A stretch of DNA of 64,000 bases, from positions 62,001 through 126,000 of the forward strand of contig NZ_PDUD01000025.1 in assembly GCF_002646595.1 (NCBI RefSeq), given 5' to 3'. The stretch comes from Flavilitoribacter nigricans DSM 23189 = NBRC 102662 (GTDB lineage Bacteria > Bacteroidota > Bacteroidia > Chitinophagales > Saprospiraceae). The notes under the pieces were generated by a model. That model saw only the letters and a program-made list of their open reading frames with translations. It was not told where the DNA came from and searched no databases. A program made the position numbers and the translations under genes. Of the stretch, positions 35,180-43,537 are shown piece after piece (position 1 is the stretch's first letter; each line of letters opens with the position of its first letter).

Positions 35180-35602
35180 CTACTTCGGCCAGGCCATATA
35201 CCCGTCTTCCAGATTGAACAGGCTTTCAAAACCCATATCCGACATCATTTCGCAGGCCCGGGCACTTCTTCCTCCCGACTGGCAGTATACCAGATAGGTT
35301 TTATCTTTATCGAGTTCACCGATCTTTTTCTGAAAATCCGGATCGCTAATATCGATCGTCAGAGCTCCATCGATCACGCCGGCTTCTACTTCACCGGGAG
35401 TACGTACATCCAGTACTACCGTGTTATCCGCACTCATTTTTTGCTGGAATTCGGCTACACTGATATTTTCGAAAGGCGCCCGGGGAGCATCCGCCGTGGT
35501 TTTTTCCGAATCGGATGTCTGGTCGGCACCGGCATTATCTCCACAGGAAATAGCGGTGAGGGCCAGACAAAAGAGGAAACCCAGGATAATTGATCTTCTC
35601 AT
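35180..35602 (-). CDS. Rhodanese-like domain lipoprotein
   Basis: A 140-residue protein. The signal segment ends in LALTAISC (Cys20), so it should be lipidated and held in the periplasm or outer membrane. A short linker is followed by one rhodanese domain (about 45-140) with the active-site loop VYCQSGGRSARA, whose cysteine accepts sulfur. Single-domain rhodaneses of this kind transfer or sense sulfane sulfur; no specific partner is visible. It sits about 25 bases downstream of the DUF1015 gene on the same strand, so the two could form a short operon. The C-terminal MAWPK is complete. Confidence 0.88.
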   Translation of the reverse strand: MRRSIILGFLFCLALTAISCGDNAGADQTSDSEKTTADAPRAPFENISVAEFQQKMSADNTVVLDVRTPGEVEAGVIDGALTIDISDPDFQKKIGELDKDKTYLVYCQSGGRSARACEMMSDMGFESLFNLEDGYMAWPK

Positions 35603-35627
35603 AATTATTGGTGTTAATTGTTATGGA

Positions 35628-36728
35628 TTATAGTGGTTGAACGATCAGGCCGTTTTTGAGACGGGGTTGAAAAAAGGTCGCCTTAGGTACCAGCATCAGC
35701 CCCAGGTTCGATACCTGCAGAAAGTCGTCCGGGAGGATAGGATACAGGATAAAACAGATCCCCCGGGGCAGACTGCGGATCTGGCGATCGAGCTTTTGTA
35801 CATTTTCAACTCCTTCAATATAATGGATCCGACTGTCCGTCCGAATATTGCTTACCTGCAAAAGGCCGACCAGAATATGCTGCTGTAGCAGATCGACATC
35901 GAGGATCGGACGGAGCAATGTTTCGGTAGCCAGATAAACCGGGTTCCAGGTGAAACTATACCAGGTCGACTCGCAGACAATACTCATCTGGTGCTTACGC
36001 TGCGGTAGTCCGGGATCTTCCAGTACCTCCATTTTGCCCAGTCGGGCCAGTTGTGCAAGCAATTGCCGCTCCGGAGTGTCGGATAATTCAACAAAGCGGT
36101 GAAAGGCTCCGATCTCGAGTTCATCTTCCGGAAAATAGGCCGTCATTACCGCTGCAAAGGGTGTCGGTTGTTCCGGATCCCTTTCCCGGTAGAGCCGGGC
36201 GAAGGAAGCGAATCGGTGGTGACCGTCGGCAATGGCCACCTGCTGCAGCTTCTCCCGAAAGAGGTTTTGGATAGTCGCCTGATCTTCCACCTGCCGGACC
36301 TGCCAGAGTGTATGGATCTCACCGTCATCAAATACTACCCGCTGAATGGGCGCGTACTGCCGGGTGAATTCCCGAAGCCAGGACCGGATGGCCGGTTCGT
36401 GGCGATGGACGAGCAGCGCCGGTTTTACGGCCGCCTTTCGTTCCTGCAGCAGGTTGATCTGGATCTGCTCCTTGCTGCGGATGGTCTTTTCGTGTTTTAG
36501 TACTTTTCCCCGGATATAGTCTGCAATGTGGGTGGTGCAGATCAATCCGGTAGCGGTCTGCCGGGCGCGTTGCATTCGGAATACGTAGAACGCCGGGGCT
36601 GCCGTCGGCAGAAAAAACTGCTCCTGTTGAAAAGCATTGTAATGCTCCTTTACCGACTCGAAAAAGTGATGCTGATCAGGGATTAAACTCAGATTCGGCA
36701 GTAATCCTCGAAAGGGTAATATATTCAT
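35628..36728 (-). CDS. DUF1015-family protein
   Basis: A 366-residue soluble protein with the DUF1015 hallmarks: the start MNILPFRGLLPN, FYVFRM, GLICTTHIADYIRGKVLKHEKT and the nearly invariant ADGHHRFASF. In Bacteroidota and other phyla this family is often linked to serC and serA and is called a possible kinase or phosphotransferase, but the activity is not established here. It is separated from the serA in this window by more than 20 kb. It is closely followed by the rhodanese lipoprotein gene, which may be co-transcribed. The upstream 294-base gap has no clear promoter. Confidence 0.85.
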   Translation of the reverse strand: MNILPFRGLLPNLSLIPDQHHFFESVKEHYNAFQQEQFFLPTAAPAFYVFRMQRARQTATGLICTTHIADYIRGKVLKHEKTIRSKEQIQINLLQERKAAVKPALLVHRHEPAIRSWLREFTRQYAPIQRVVFDDGEIHTLWQVRQVEDQATIQNLFREKLQQVAIADGHHRFASFARLYRERDPEQPTPFAAVMTAYFPEDELEIGAFHRFVELSDTPERQLLAQLARLGKMEVLEDPGLPQRKHQMSIVCESTWYSFTWNPVYLATETLLRPILDVDLLQQHILVGLLQVSNIRTDSRIHYIEGVENVQKLDRQIRSLPRGICFILYPILPDDFLQVSNLGLMLVPKATFFQPRLKNGLIVQPL

Positions 36729-37022
36729 AAAATGTTTTCGATCCTACGGTTATACCGACGTAAAACTGGCTTAGTTTCTAAGGGGCAAAGCCCGACAGGG
36801 CCAAACCAATTTGAATACAGCATATACTGACCGAAGCGATTTTAGGGATCCTGACTGTCATCGGCAGGTCGAGACTAGACCGCTTCGCATCAAGTATAAA
36901 TGTAAGGAAAATTCCGAGCTCTCAAGGTGCTCCGTTTCGCGAAAATTGCCGCGATCCTAAATTCCGAACTTTTTATACCCCTGACGGTGTTTTATTGGTA
37001 GTATTTAAAATTATAAGATATT

Positions 37023-37334
37023 ATGGAAAAGAAAGTATCCTTCACCGATCTCATAAATAGCGACACTCCTGTTTTGGTAGATTTTTCTGCAGAATGGTGT
37101 GGTCCGTGTAAAGCTATGGCCCCCATTTTGAAACAGCTGGTCGGCGAGATCGGAGAAAAAGCCCGCGTGATCAAAGTTGATATTGATAAAAATCCGGCTA
37201 TTGCCAGCCGGCTGCAGATCCACGGTGTTCCCACTTTTATTCTTTTTAAGAACGGGGAGATCAAGTGGAGACAATCCGGTATGCAATCGGCGCACCAGCT
37301 TAAGCAGGTGATCGACGAGCACGCAGTGGTATAA
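37023..37334 (+). CDS. trxA: Thioredoxin
   Basis: A 103-residue protein with the active site EWCGPCKAM (W25, C26, C29), the conserved FSAEW lead-in, and the [13 protein letters not shown] segment with the cis-proline. It lacks a signal peptide, so it is a cytoplasmic disulfide reductase supplied with electrons by thioredoxin reductase. The length and motifs are standard. No reductase gene is nearby. It is a single gene whose neighbours on both sides are unrelated. Confidence 0.93.
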   Translation: MEKKVSFTDLINSDTPVLVDFSAEWCGPCKAMAPILKQLVGEIGEKARVIKVDIDKNPAIASRLQIHGVPTFILFKNGEIKWRQSGMQSAHQLKQVIDEHAVV

Positions 37335-37476
37335 AGTACGAAAGATCAGCAGTACGTGCGCCCACAGGGGAGGCCGCAATGGCCCCGCTGCGGGTGCCGG
37401 TCTGCAAAATGGGGTGGCGGAACCGTCGGCTACGAAAAAAATTAGTAATTTCCCGGTCTAAACCAGTGGATATTCA

Positions 37477-38811
37477 ATGGGACTGTTTGATCGATTGTTT
37501 GGTAATGGTTCGGAAGAACAAACGCAACCCAAAATCAAGTTTGGACGATACAGCGATTCGTATAAAAGTCCGTCCAGCTACGAGGCGTGGGATGCGGCTT
37601 TGGAAAAGTTTGAAGCGAAGGAATACCTGGCTTCCTATCGGGCCTTTTTTGATTATCTGCGGGATGAAAATGAAGACAATGTAAAGCTGCGGGAAACGGA
37701 GACCGGTATTCATTTCGATCTGTTCCAGGGATCCAAAAAGATCAGCGGTTTTGTCGACGATCAAAAGCTGAAAGCGGAATCCAAGGTAGCCCATACCGAG
37801 AAGTTTCGCGTGGCCTTCATGCGGCGACTGGTAGAGCTCAACTACGAGTTGGAATACAGCCGGTTCGCCCTGGATAAAGAAGGCAACATTACCATCATAT
37901 TCGATACCTACACGATTGACGGCTCTCCCTACAAGTTATACTACGCCCTCAAAGAAGTGGCTACCAAGGCCGATAAGCAGGATGACCTGCTGCTGGATGA
38001 GTTCAAATCTTTAAAACCCGTAGACGTAGACCACCTGGAGATCCTGTCGGATGAAGAGAAGGAGGTCAAGTGCGACTACATCAAAGAGCAGATCCAACGG
38101 ACGTTGGACGAAGTAGACAACGGCCGGCTCAATAAGGATAAATACGCGGGAGGAGTCGCCTACCTGCTACTCCACCTGATCTACAAGCTGGATTATCTTA
38201 TCAAACCGGAGGGTTTCATGATGGAGGTGCTGGAGCGCCTGCATCGGCTGTATTCCACCAAAGATGAAAAACGGAGCATGGCCGAACTCAACCAGATCAT
38301 CTGCAAAGAACTGCGGACACTGCTGGAACGGCCCCGGGAAGAGTTTTACAAAGAGATGTACCGGGTACCGGCTACTTTCGGGATCACGATGCCCGTTAGT
38401 CACGACCGGGTTGTAAGCCTCATCGATGCCGAGCTGCACCAAATGGACTGGTATCTGGATAATGGCTACGATAAGATCGCCCTGGCCATTCCCGGATTTA
38501 TTTGCAGCTACTGCATGTTCATTTACGCCATTCCCCATCCGGGCCGGGAATTATTCCATTTGTATTTCGAAATTACGGAGTCTGATTATTTTAAGGCATT
38601 GGGCTTTCCTAATTACTACTACGATACCACGACACACACCTTCGATAAAAAAGCGATCAAAAAGACCATCCGCCGGATCGTGGATGATCACCGGGACCGT
38701 TTTCACAAACTGGTTTTCCCTACCGGATCGCTTGATTTCACGACATTGGCTCACTTTGCCCGCTCCTACCTGCAGATCATCCGTAACCTGGATATGACCA
38801 AGGTAGACTAA
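37477..38811 (+). CDS. Large soluble protein of unknown function
   Basis: A 444-residue protein with no signal peptide. The MGLFDRLFG start is a common amphipathic beginning of cytoplasmic Bacteroidota proteins. It has a central YbjN-like look (ELEYSRFALDKEGNITIIFDTYTIDGSPYKLYYALKEVATKADKQDDLLLDEF), followed by a helical C-terminal half containing the GFICSYCMFIYAIPHPGRELFHLYFEITESDYF stretch. The family is not one I can name. The gene ends 3 bases before a MITE-like element (38815-38970), which may have inserted at its 3' end. Confidence 0.72.
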   Translation: MGLFDRLFGNGSEEQTQPKIKFGRYSDSYKSPSSYEAWDAALEKFEAKEYLASYRAFFDYLRDENEDNVKLRETETGIHFDLFQGSKKISGFVDDQKLKAESKVAHTEKFRVAFMRRLVELNYELEYSRFALDKEGNITIIFDTYTIDGSPYKLYYALKEVATKADKQDDLLLDEFKSLKPVDVDHLEILSDEEKEVKCDYIKEQIQRTLDEVDNGRLNKDKYAGGVAYLLLHLIYKLDYLIKPEGFMMEVLERLHRLYSTKDEKRSMAELNQIICKELRTLLERPREEFYKEMYRVPATFGITMPVSHDRVVSLIDAELHQMDWYLDNGYDKIALAIPGFICSYCMFIYAIPHPGRELFHLYFEITESDYFKALGFPNYYYDTTTHTFDKKAIKKTIRRIVDDHRDRFHKLVFPTGSLDFTTLAHFARSYLQIIRNLDMTKVD

Positions 38812-38814
38812 GCG

Positions 38815-38970
38815 CCTATCCAAAAACCATCCTTTGGTCTTAAAATAACCGTCTATGGAACCTCATTTCGTCATTTCCTCCTTCCGTAGCGCTGCTACGA
38901 AAATCGAAAATGACTTCGTGAGAACCCCAAATCTGGTCATTTTCGACAGCAAAAACGGTTTCCGGATAGA
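38815..38970. repeat. MITE-like element, copy 2 (156 bp)
   Basis: It begins CCTATCCAAAAACC and ends GGTTTCCGGATAGA, matching the termini of copy 1 at 14993. The core is shared with copy 1 almost base for base: the GTAGCGCTGCTAC hairpin, CGAAAATGACTTCGTGAG and GTCATTTTCGACAGC. It carries about 30 extra bases near the left end. Here the second stem is perfect (CGAAAATGAC with GTCATTTTCG), whereas copy 1 has one pair changed in a wobble-compatible way. Confidence 0.75.
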
Positions 38971-39074
38971 CTCTAACCACATCGGACGGCGGGCCGACCC
39001 CGTGATCTTTAAATCTATAGACAGGATGTACCGGCCTTTCCGGCATCCCGCCTTTACCACAATAAACAACTAAC

Positions 39075-39854
39075 ATGGAGTTTGTCAGCCTGACCAAAAC
39101 CCAGCATCTGGCGGAGATCGCCCTCGACCGGCCGGAAAAGTACAATTGTTTCAACCGGCAAATGGCTCTGGAATTGCAGACCGCCCTGGATGATTGCCAG
39201 GAAGACGAAGAAGTGCGGGCGGTTTACCTCACGGGTACGGGCAAAGCGTTTTGCAGCGGTCAGGATCTGCAGGAAGTCACTGCGGAAGATGCACCCAGCT
39301 TTTCTACCATTCTTTCCGAACACTTCAACCCGATCATTATCCGACTGCGGGAATTGGAGAAACCCGTCGTCTGCGCTGTGAACGGAGTAGCGGCGGGAGC
39401 CGGCGCCAACATCGCACTGGCCTGTGACCTGACGGTAGCTGCCGAATCCTCCAGTTTTATCCAGGCTTTTTGCAAGATCGGTTTGATACCGGACAGCGGC
39501 GGCACCTTCTTTCTGCCCCGCCTGGTTGGCTGGCAACGCGCCGCGGGTATGATGCTTCTGGGAGATCCGCTACCGGCTAAAGAGGCCGAGCGGATCGGAA
39601 TGATCTACGCTACTTATCCGGACGACAGCTTTGCCGAAGAATCAAAAGCGCTGGCGCAACGGCTGGCGGCCATGCCTACCAAAGCCCTGGCCATGACCAA
39701 ACGGGCACTCAATTATTCGATGTTTAACAATGAGCTGGAGAAACAACTGGCCATTGAAGAACAACTACAGTCTACTGCCGGCCTGACTGAAGATTATCAG
39801 GAAGGCGTGCGGGCTTTTCTGGAAAAACGGAAACCGGTGTTTAAAGGTAAATAG
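39075..39854 (+). CDS. Enoyl-CoA hydratase/isomerase family protein (PaaG-like)
   Basis: A 259-residue crotonase-fold enzyme. It has the oxyanion-hole stretches FCSGQDLQE and NGVAAGAGANIALACDL, and the PaaG-type GLIPDSGGTFFLPRLVG, where Asp occupies the catalytic position used by 2-(1,2-epoxy-1,2-dihydrophenyl)acetyl-CoA isomerase. That hints at a role in phenylacetate degradation, but many Bacteroidota keep PaaG-like hydratases for fatty-acid oxidation, and no other paa genes are nearby. It follows the MITE-like element by about 100 bases and is itself followed by a degenerate octamer array beginning at the stop codon. Confidence 0.85.
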   Translation: MEFVSLTKTQHLAEIALDRPEKYNCFNRQMALELQTALDDCQEDEEVRAVYLTGTGKAFCSGQDLQEVTAEDAPSFSTILSEHFNPIIIRLRELEKPVVCAVNGVAAGAGANIALACDLTVAAESSSFIQAFCKIGLIPDSGGTFFLPRLVGWQRAAGMMLLGDPLPAKEAERIGMIYATYPDDSFAEESKALAQRLAAMPTKALAMTKRALNYSMFNNELEKQLAIEEQLQSTAGLTEDYQEGVRAFLEKRKPVFKGK

Positions 39855-39902
39855 GTGTTAAAGTGTTGATGTTGGAATGTGTAAAGGTGTTGATGTGGTT
39901 GG
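39855..39902. repeat. Degenerate octamer array (6 units)
   Basis: Directly after the stop codon come six units of exactly 8 bases: GTGTTAAA, GTGTTGAT, GTTGGAAT, GTGTAAAG, GTGTTGAT, GTGGTTGG. The GTGT start and the period match the arrays at 25710-25858. Confidence 0.6.
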
Positions 39903-39928
39903 GTAAGTATGGTATTTAGGGGATTCTC

Positions 39929-41233
39929 TTATTCGAGGGTGTCTTTAATTTCATTAAGCACATTTTCTATCGTCGGTTCCTGCTGATAGCGGACGATCCC
40001 TTTCAGATCTTCCAGTTCCTGAATCTCAATTCCCTGCCACTCCCGGCCGCAGGCATTGTGGAGGGTGGCTCCGTCGAGAATAAGCAGACCTCCCGGCTGC
40101 ACGCTGATCTTTCCACCCGGAGGCAGCGATACCCGGCAACCGATCGTCAACTGTGCTCCCGGAGCGATCTCCAGATTTCCTTCCAGATCACGGGCACCCG
40201 TCCAGTGCACGGTATCCCGGATCACCAGCGTCTGCGTGTCGTCCAGGGTACACCAGCGCGGCGATAGCAGCTTGCGGGCATTGGCCCGGGTATCGGCCAT
40301 GCGTTGGTGCATCTTGCCGATCTGGCAGGGCGTCCAGGCCAGTTGCATGGCGTTGTAGTCCATGACATTATTGGAAGTGGTGGTGTCACAACCCGGCTGC
40401 CCGCGATTCCAGCAATTCTGCTTGTGGCGGGGCGTATCGTCGCAGCCGTCGTTATAAGCCCAGGTGTGGTTCAGGCCGAAGATATGTCCTACTTCGTGAT
40501 TGAAAACCCCGCGGTAGGGCCAGAAGTCTCCCTCGTAATTGACCCCGGCCAGTTTGATCGCGTTCCCGAGTGCTACGCCGGTACCGACGGCCAGGTAAGT
40601 CTTGGAAGCAACACTGTCCGGATGGTGCGGCATAAAGAAGAAATTGAGGACCGAATCGAGCTGGGTACCGTATTTCTTGATCACCTCCCGTTCGTACAGG
40701 TTGCGATCCTTGCCTTTGGCCACGTAATAATAAAGGTCATCATCGTAATGAAAATAAATCCCGTCATCGTCAGCATCCTCCGGCAGGGGCGTGAGCTCGT
40801 ACTGTATCCGGATGGGAAGGGTAGGGGTGTCATTATTGTGGGGCAGCCACATGGCCTTGTTGTTGGCCATGGCGTAATTGCAGGCCATGAGCAGGCCGCG
40901 GGAAAATTCCTCCACTTTTTCTTCGGGAAAATCCACTACGGCATCCAGCGGTTGCATCCAGTGGAAGTTGACGCGGATGTATTTGACCGGGGTATGATCC
41001 AGGTGCGTAGTATCCGGGACGTAGGAACCATAGTTATAGCAGGGGCCACGTCCGCGCAGCTGCAGGCGATTATCGGTTGCGGTTGTCTCAAATTCGGATG
41101 GCAGGCGCTGGATCTCTTCCGCTTTCAGAAAATGTGTACGCATTTTGGGAGCGCAGCCGCCGAAGGACAGTACCGCACAAAGGATGGCCGTAATGCCGGA
41201 CAACCAGAACCAAAATGAGATCCACTTTACCAT
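39929..41233 (-). CDS. Zinc metallopeptidase lipoprotein (M43/metzincin-like)
   Basis: A 434-residue protein with a lipoprotein-type signal (AVLSFGGC, Cys27). The zinc site HEVGHIFGLNH and the Met-turn NVMDYN identify a metzincin peptidase, most like the M43 (pappalysin) branch. Between them lie six cysteines in a short stretch (DGCDDTPRHKQNCWNRGQPGC), probably disulfides. After the peptidase core, a C-terminal part of about 100 residues (LVIRDTVHWTGARDLEGNLEIAPGAQLTIGCRVSLPPGGKISVQPGGLLILDGATL) has the repeating beta pattern of a right-handed beta-helix or stalk. It should act outside the inner membrane. Its substrate is unknown. It is monocistronic on the minus strand. Confidence 0.85.
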   Translation of the reverse strand: MVKWISFWFWLSGITAILCAVLSFGGCAPKMRTHFLKAEEIQRLPSEFETTATDNRLQLRGRGPCYNYGSYVPDTTHLDHTPVKYIRVNFHWMQPLDAVVDFPEEKVEEFSRGLLMACNYAMANNKAMWLPHNNDTPTLPIRIQYELTPLPEDADDDGIYFHYDDDLYYYVAKGKDRNLYEREVIKKYGTQLDSVLNFFFMPHHPDSVASKTYLAVGTGVALGNAIKLAGVNYEGDFWPYRGVFNHEVGHIFGLNHTWAYNDGCDDTPRHKQNCWNRGQPGCDTTTSNNVMDYNAMQLAWTPCQIGKMHQRMADTRANARKLLSPRWCTLDDTQTLVIRDTVHWTGARDLEGNLEIAPGAQLTIGCRVSLPPGGKISVQPGGLLILDGATLHNACGREWQGIEIQELEDLKGIVRYQQEPTIENVLNEIKDTLE

Positions 41234-41311
41234 ATTATTGACTCAAAATATAGATCTTTCAATTCATGAATCCCGTGCAACCGGTAATGGCTGACTTACC
41301 GGGGAAACTTC

Positions 41312-42154
41312 TTACCACTCGCCGATCGCACCGCCACCGCCGAAATCACCGCCGCCAAATCCACCGAATCCGCCACCGCCGAATCCACCGAATCCATCAT
41401 CGCTGCCGCCGCCACCGCCGCCGCCGCCACGACCGAATCCGCCACCGCCGGGCAGGAATATCCAGCCGCCGCCGCTGCGACCCCGCCGGTAACCCCGGCC
41501 GCGGTCCCCGTAGCGACCACCGCGATAGTAACCACCATCGTCATCGTCGTCACCATTACTGCCCTTACCGAAAATGGTAGCCAGCAGAATGAAACCAAAG
41601 ATGAAAATGAAGATCCACATGCCCGCTCCGAAGCCGTCGGCCTGACGCCGGTTTTGCGTACCGTCATTGGTATATTCACCGCGGCCGAGTTCCATGATAC
41701 GATCAATGGCCCGGTCGATACCCTGGAAAAAATTGCCTTCCCGGAAAGATGGAATGATGATGTTCTGAATAATATCGAAAGCAATGGCATCCGGAAGAAA
41801 AGCCTCGGTGCCGTATCCGGTCTGAATAGAGATCTGTCGTTCGCTTTGGGCCACAAAAAGCAGGATCCCGTTATCATTTTCGCCGCCGCCGATGCCCCAG
41901 GTGGTGGCCAGTCGGTGCGCGTAATCAAAAACGTTTTCTCCCGCAATGGTCGTTTCGGTCACCACGACGATCTGGGTGGAAGTCTCATTGGCGTACGCCC
42001 GGAGCTTTTGCCCCAACTGCACCACTTCCTGCCGGGAAAGCATGCCCGCAAAGTCGTTAACCAGAAAATTGGTAGGTTCCGGTACGTCTTTCTGGGCCCA
42101 ACCCAAAATGGGGATCAGACAGAGGAACAGACCGGTTATGATTTTATTGAACAT
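41312..42154 (-). CDS. TPM-domain membrane protein with Gly-rich tail
   Basis: A 280-residue protein with a signal peptide (MFNKIITGLFLCLIPILGWAQ), a TPM (TLP18.3/Psb32/MOLO-1) domain (VNDFAGMLSRQEVVQLGQKLRAYANETSTQIVVVTE... GYGTEAFLPDAIAFDIIQNIIIPSFREGNFFQGIDRAID), one membrane helix (about 170-190) and a C-terminal tail rich in Gly, Asp, Tyr and Arg. The TPM domain faces the periplasm; related domains act as phosphatases or in photosystem repair, but the bacterial role is unclear. It is the last gene of a LemA-TPM-TPM operon, a widespread arrangement, separated from the previous gene by a heptamer repeat array. Confidence 0.88.
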   Translation of the reverse strand: MFNKIITGLFLCLIPILGWAQKDVPEPTNFLVNDFAGMLSRQEVVQLGQKLRAYANETSTQIVVVTETTIAGENVFDYAHRLATTWGIGGGENDNGILLFVAQSERQISIQTGYGTEAFLPDAIAFDIIQNIIIPSFREGNFFQGIDRAIDRIMELGRGEYTNDGTQNRRQADGFGAGMWIFIFIFGFILLATIFGKGSNGDDDDDGGYYRGGRYGDRGRGYRRGRSGGGWIFLPGGGGFGRGGGGGGGGSDDGFGGFGGGGFGGFGGGDFGGGGAIGEW

Positions 42155-42193
42155 TGTTACTTTGGTTTGGAGACATGGGAGAATGGGGTTTAG

Positions 42194-42284
42194 GTGTCAG
42201 GCGTTAGGTGTCAGGTTTCAGGGGTCAGGTGTGGGGTGTCAGGTTTTAGGTTTTAGGTGTCAGGGGTCAGGTTTCAGGTGTCAG
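42194..42284. repeat. Heptamer tandem array, 13 units in register
   Basis: Exactly 91 bases that divide into thirteen 7-mers with no slip: GTGTCAG, GCGTTAG, GTGTCAG, GTTTCAG, GGGTCAG, GTGTGGG, GTGTCAG, GTTTTAG, GTTTTAG, GTGTCAG, GGGTCAG, GTTTCAG, GTGTCAG. The consensus is GKKTYAG. It lies inside the LemA-TPM operon, between the two TPM genes, and adds no reading frame. Confidence 0.8.
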
Positions 42285-42291
42285 GGGGGGA

Positions 42292-42723
42292 TCAGTCGTC
42301 GTAAGAGATCTCATCCGAGAGTTCGTTGACATCATCATCCTGCCGGGGAAAGAAGGTCTTTAGTTTATCCCCGATCTGTTCGATCACCTTGCTGACCCCG
42401 TCGCCGTAGGCTTTACGCTGGAAATGCTCCAGCATAACATCGCGCTCAGTTTGCCAGAAATTCGGCGGAACGACCTTGTTGATCCCTTCGTCACCAATGA
42501 TGGCAAATTGCCGGGCATTGGGCGCCAACAGGATCAGTACCCCATTGCGCTGGGCGGTCTTGTGCATTTCCAGCTTATGGAAAATGCGGAGGGCATCCTG
42601 CATCAGGTCTTTGTGCGGCCGCCGGGTCAGGTGCACCCGTATCTCTCCGGAAGTCTGCATTTCGGCAGATTCGATGGCCGCAATAATCTGCTTTTCTTCC
42701 TCCTTGCTAAAAAAATCGATCAT
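42292..42723 (-). CDS. Short TPM-domain protein, probably cytoplasmic
   Basis: A 143-residue protein containing one TPM domain and little else: FSKEEEKQIIAAIESAEMQTSGEIRVHLTRRPHKD... NGVLILLAPNARQFAIIGDEGINKVVPPNFW. It has no signal peptide or membrane helix, unlike its larger neighbour. The C-terminal 25 residues are acidic. It is the middle gene of the LemA-TPM-TPM operon, which suggests that it works on the cytoplasmic side of the same process. Its function is unknown. A run of 13 heptamers separates it from the downstream TPM gene. Confidence 0.87.
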   Translation of the reverse strand: MIDFFSKEEEKQIIAAIESAEMQTSGEIRVHLTRRPHKDLMQDALRIFHKLEMHKTAQRNGVLILLAPNARQFAIIGDEGINKVVPPNFWQTERDVMLEHFQRKAYGDGVSKVIEQIGDKLKTFFPRQDDDVNELSDEISYDD

Positions 42724-42830
42724 AGCTGCTGATTGTCAAAAAAGAGATGGAGACGCGGGGATGTTCGCCACCGGAAAAGGCACCCAACACCCCTACGTCT
42801 ATTTCTTATTCTGACAGTGTACGTTCAAAA

Positions 42831-43418
42831 TTAAAACTCTACCGTTGGCGCGTTCTCCGCTCCCTGCTGGGATTCGAACTGAACGGCCCGGTCAAAGCCG
42901 AAGATAGAGGCAAAGAAACTGGCCGGGAAACGACGGATACTGGTGTTGTATTCGGTAACCGCATCATTATAACGGTTGCGTTCTACCCGGATCCGGTTTT
43001 CCTGTCCTTCCAGTTGGGCCTGCAATTGCTGGAAACTGGCGCTGGCTTTCAGGTCGGGATACTGCTCGGCCACCAGTAACAATCTGCCCAGCGACTGAGA
43101 TAGTCCATTTTGAGCTTCCTGGAACTGTTGAAGCTGTTCGGGAGTGGCGTTGCTCGGATCGATATTGATACTTGTAGCCCGTGCCCGTGCGCTTACCACT
43201 GCCTCCAGGGTTTCTTTTTCAAATTCGGCTGCCCCTTTTACCGTAGCGACCAGGTTGGGAATGAGGTCAGCGCGTTGTTGATAAGCACTCTGTACTTTAC
43301 TCCAGGCATTGTTCACGCTTTCATCCAACGCTACAAAGGAGTTATTGTAGCTACAGGCACTAACGAAAACGATGAAACCCAGGCCTAACAAAATGGCCCA
43401 GATGTAAATGGATCTCAT
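42831..43418 (-). CDS. LemA-family protein
   Basis: The ATG at 43418 (MRSIYIWAILLGLGFIVFVSAC) opens a hydrophobic segment that ends in VSAC, a possible lipobox, so the N-terminus is anchored to the membrane; a start 14 codons upstream adds only a polar extension. The 195-residue protein has the LemA signature: NSFVALDESVNNAWSKVQSAYQQRADLIPNLVATVKGAAEFEKETLEAVVSARARA. It is followed by two TPM genes on the same strand. LemA has no assigned activity; its pairing with TPM proteins is common. Confidence 0.92.
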   Translation of the reverse strand: MRSIYIWAILLGLGFIVFVSACSYNNSFVALDESVNNAWSKVQSAYQQRADLIPNLVATVKGAAEFEKETLEAVVSARARATSINIDPSNATPEQLQQFQEAQNGLSQSLGRLLLVAEQYPDLKASASFQQLQAQLEGQENRIRVERNRYNDAVTEYNTSIRRFPASFFASIFGFDRAVQFESQQGAENAPTVEF

Positions 43419-43537
43419 AAACTGCGTTTTTAGTGATAATGAGTAATTTCTATTTAACAATTGGTGCTAACTGAAAAGATCATATTTAACCCTAAAATTC
43501 CGGTAATATGGAGAAAAGGGCTTAAAAAGTCGATCAG

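Noticed and set aside
41312-41640. Gly-rich tail of the TPM protein as a secretion or amyloid signal
   Set aside because: Such tails are usual for membrane TPM proteins of this kind; nothing in it points to a special function.
42194-42284. Heptamer array as a CRISPR
   Set aside because: The repeat unit is 7 bases with no spacers, and there are no cas genes in the window.
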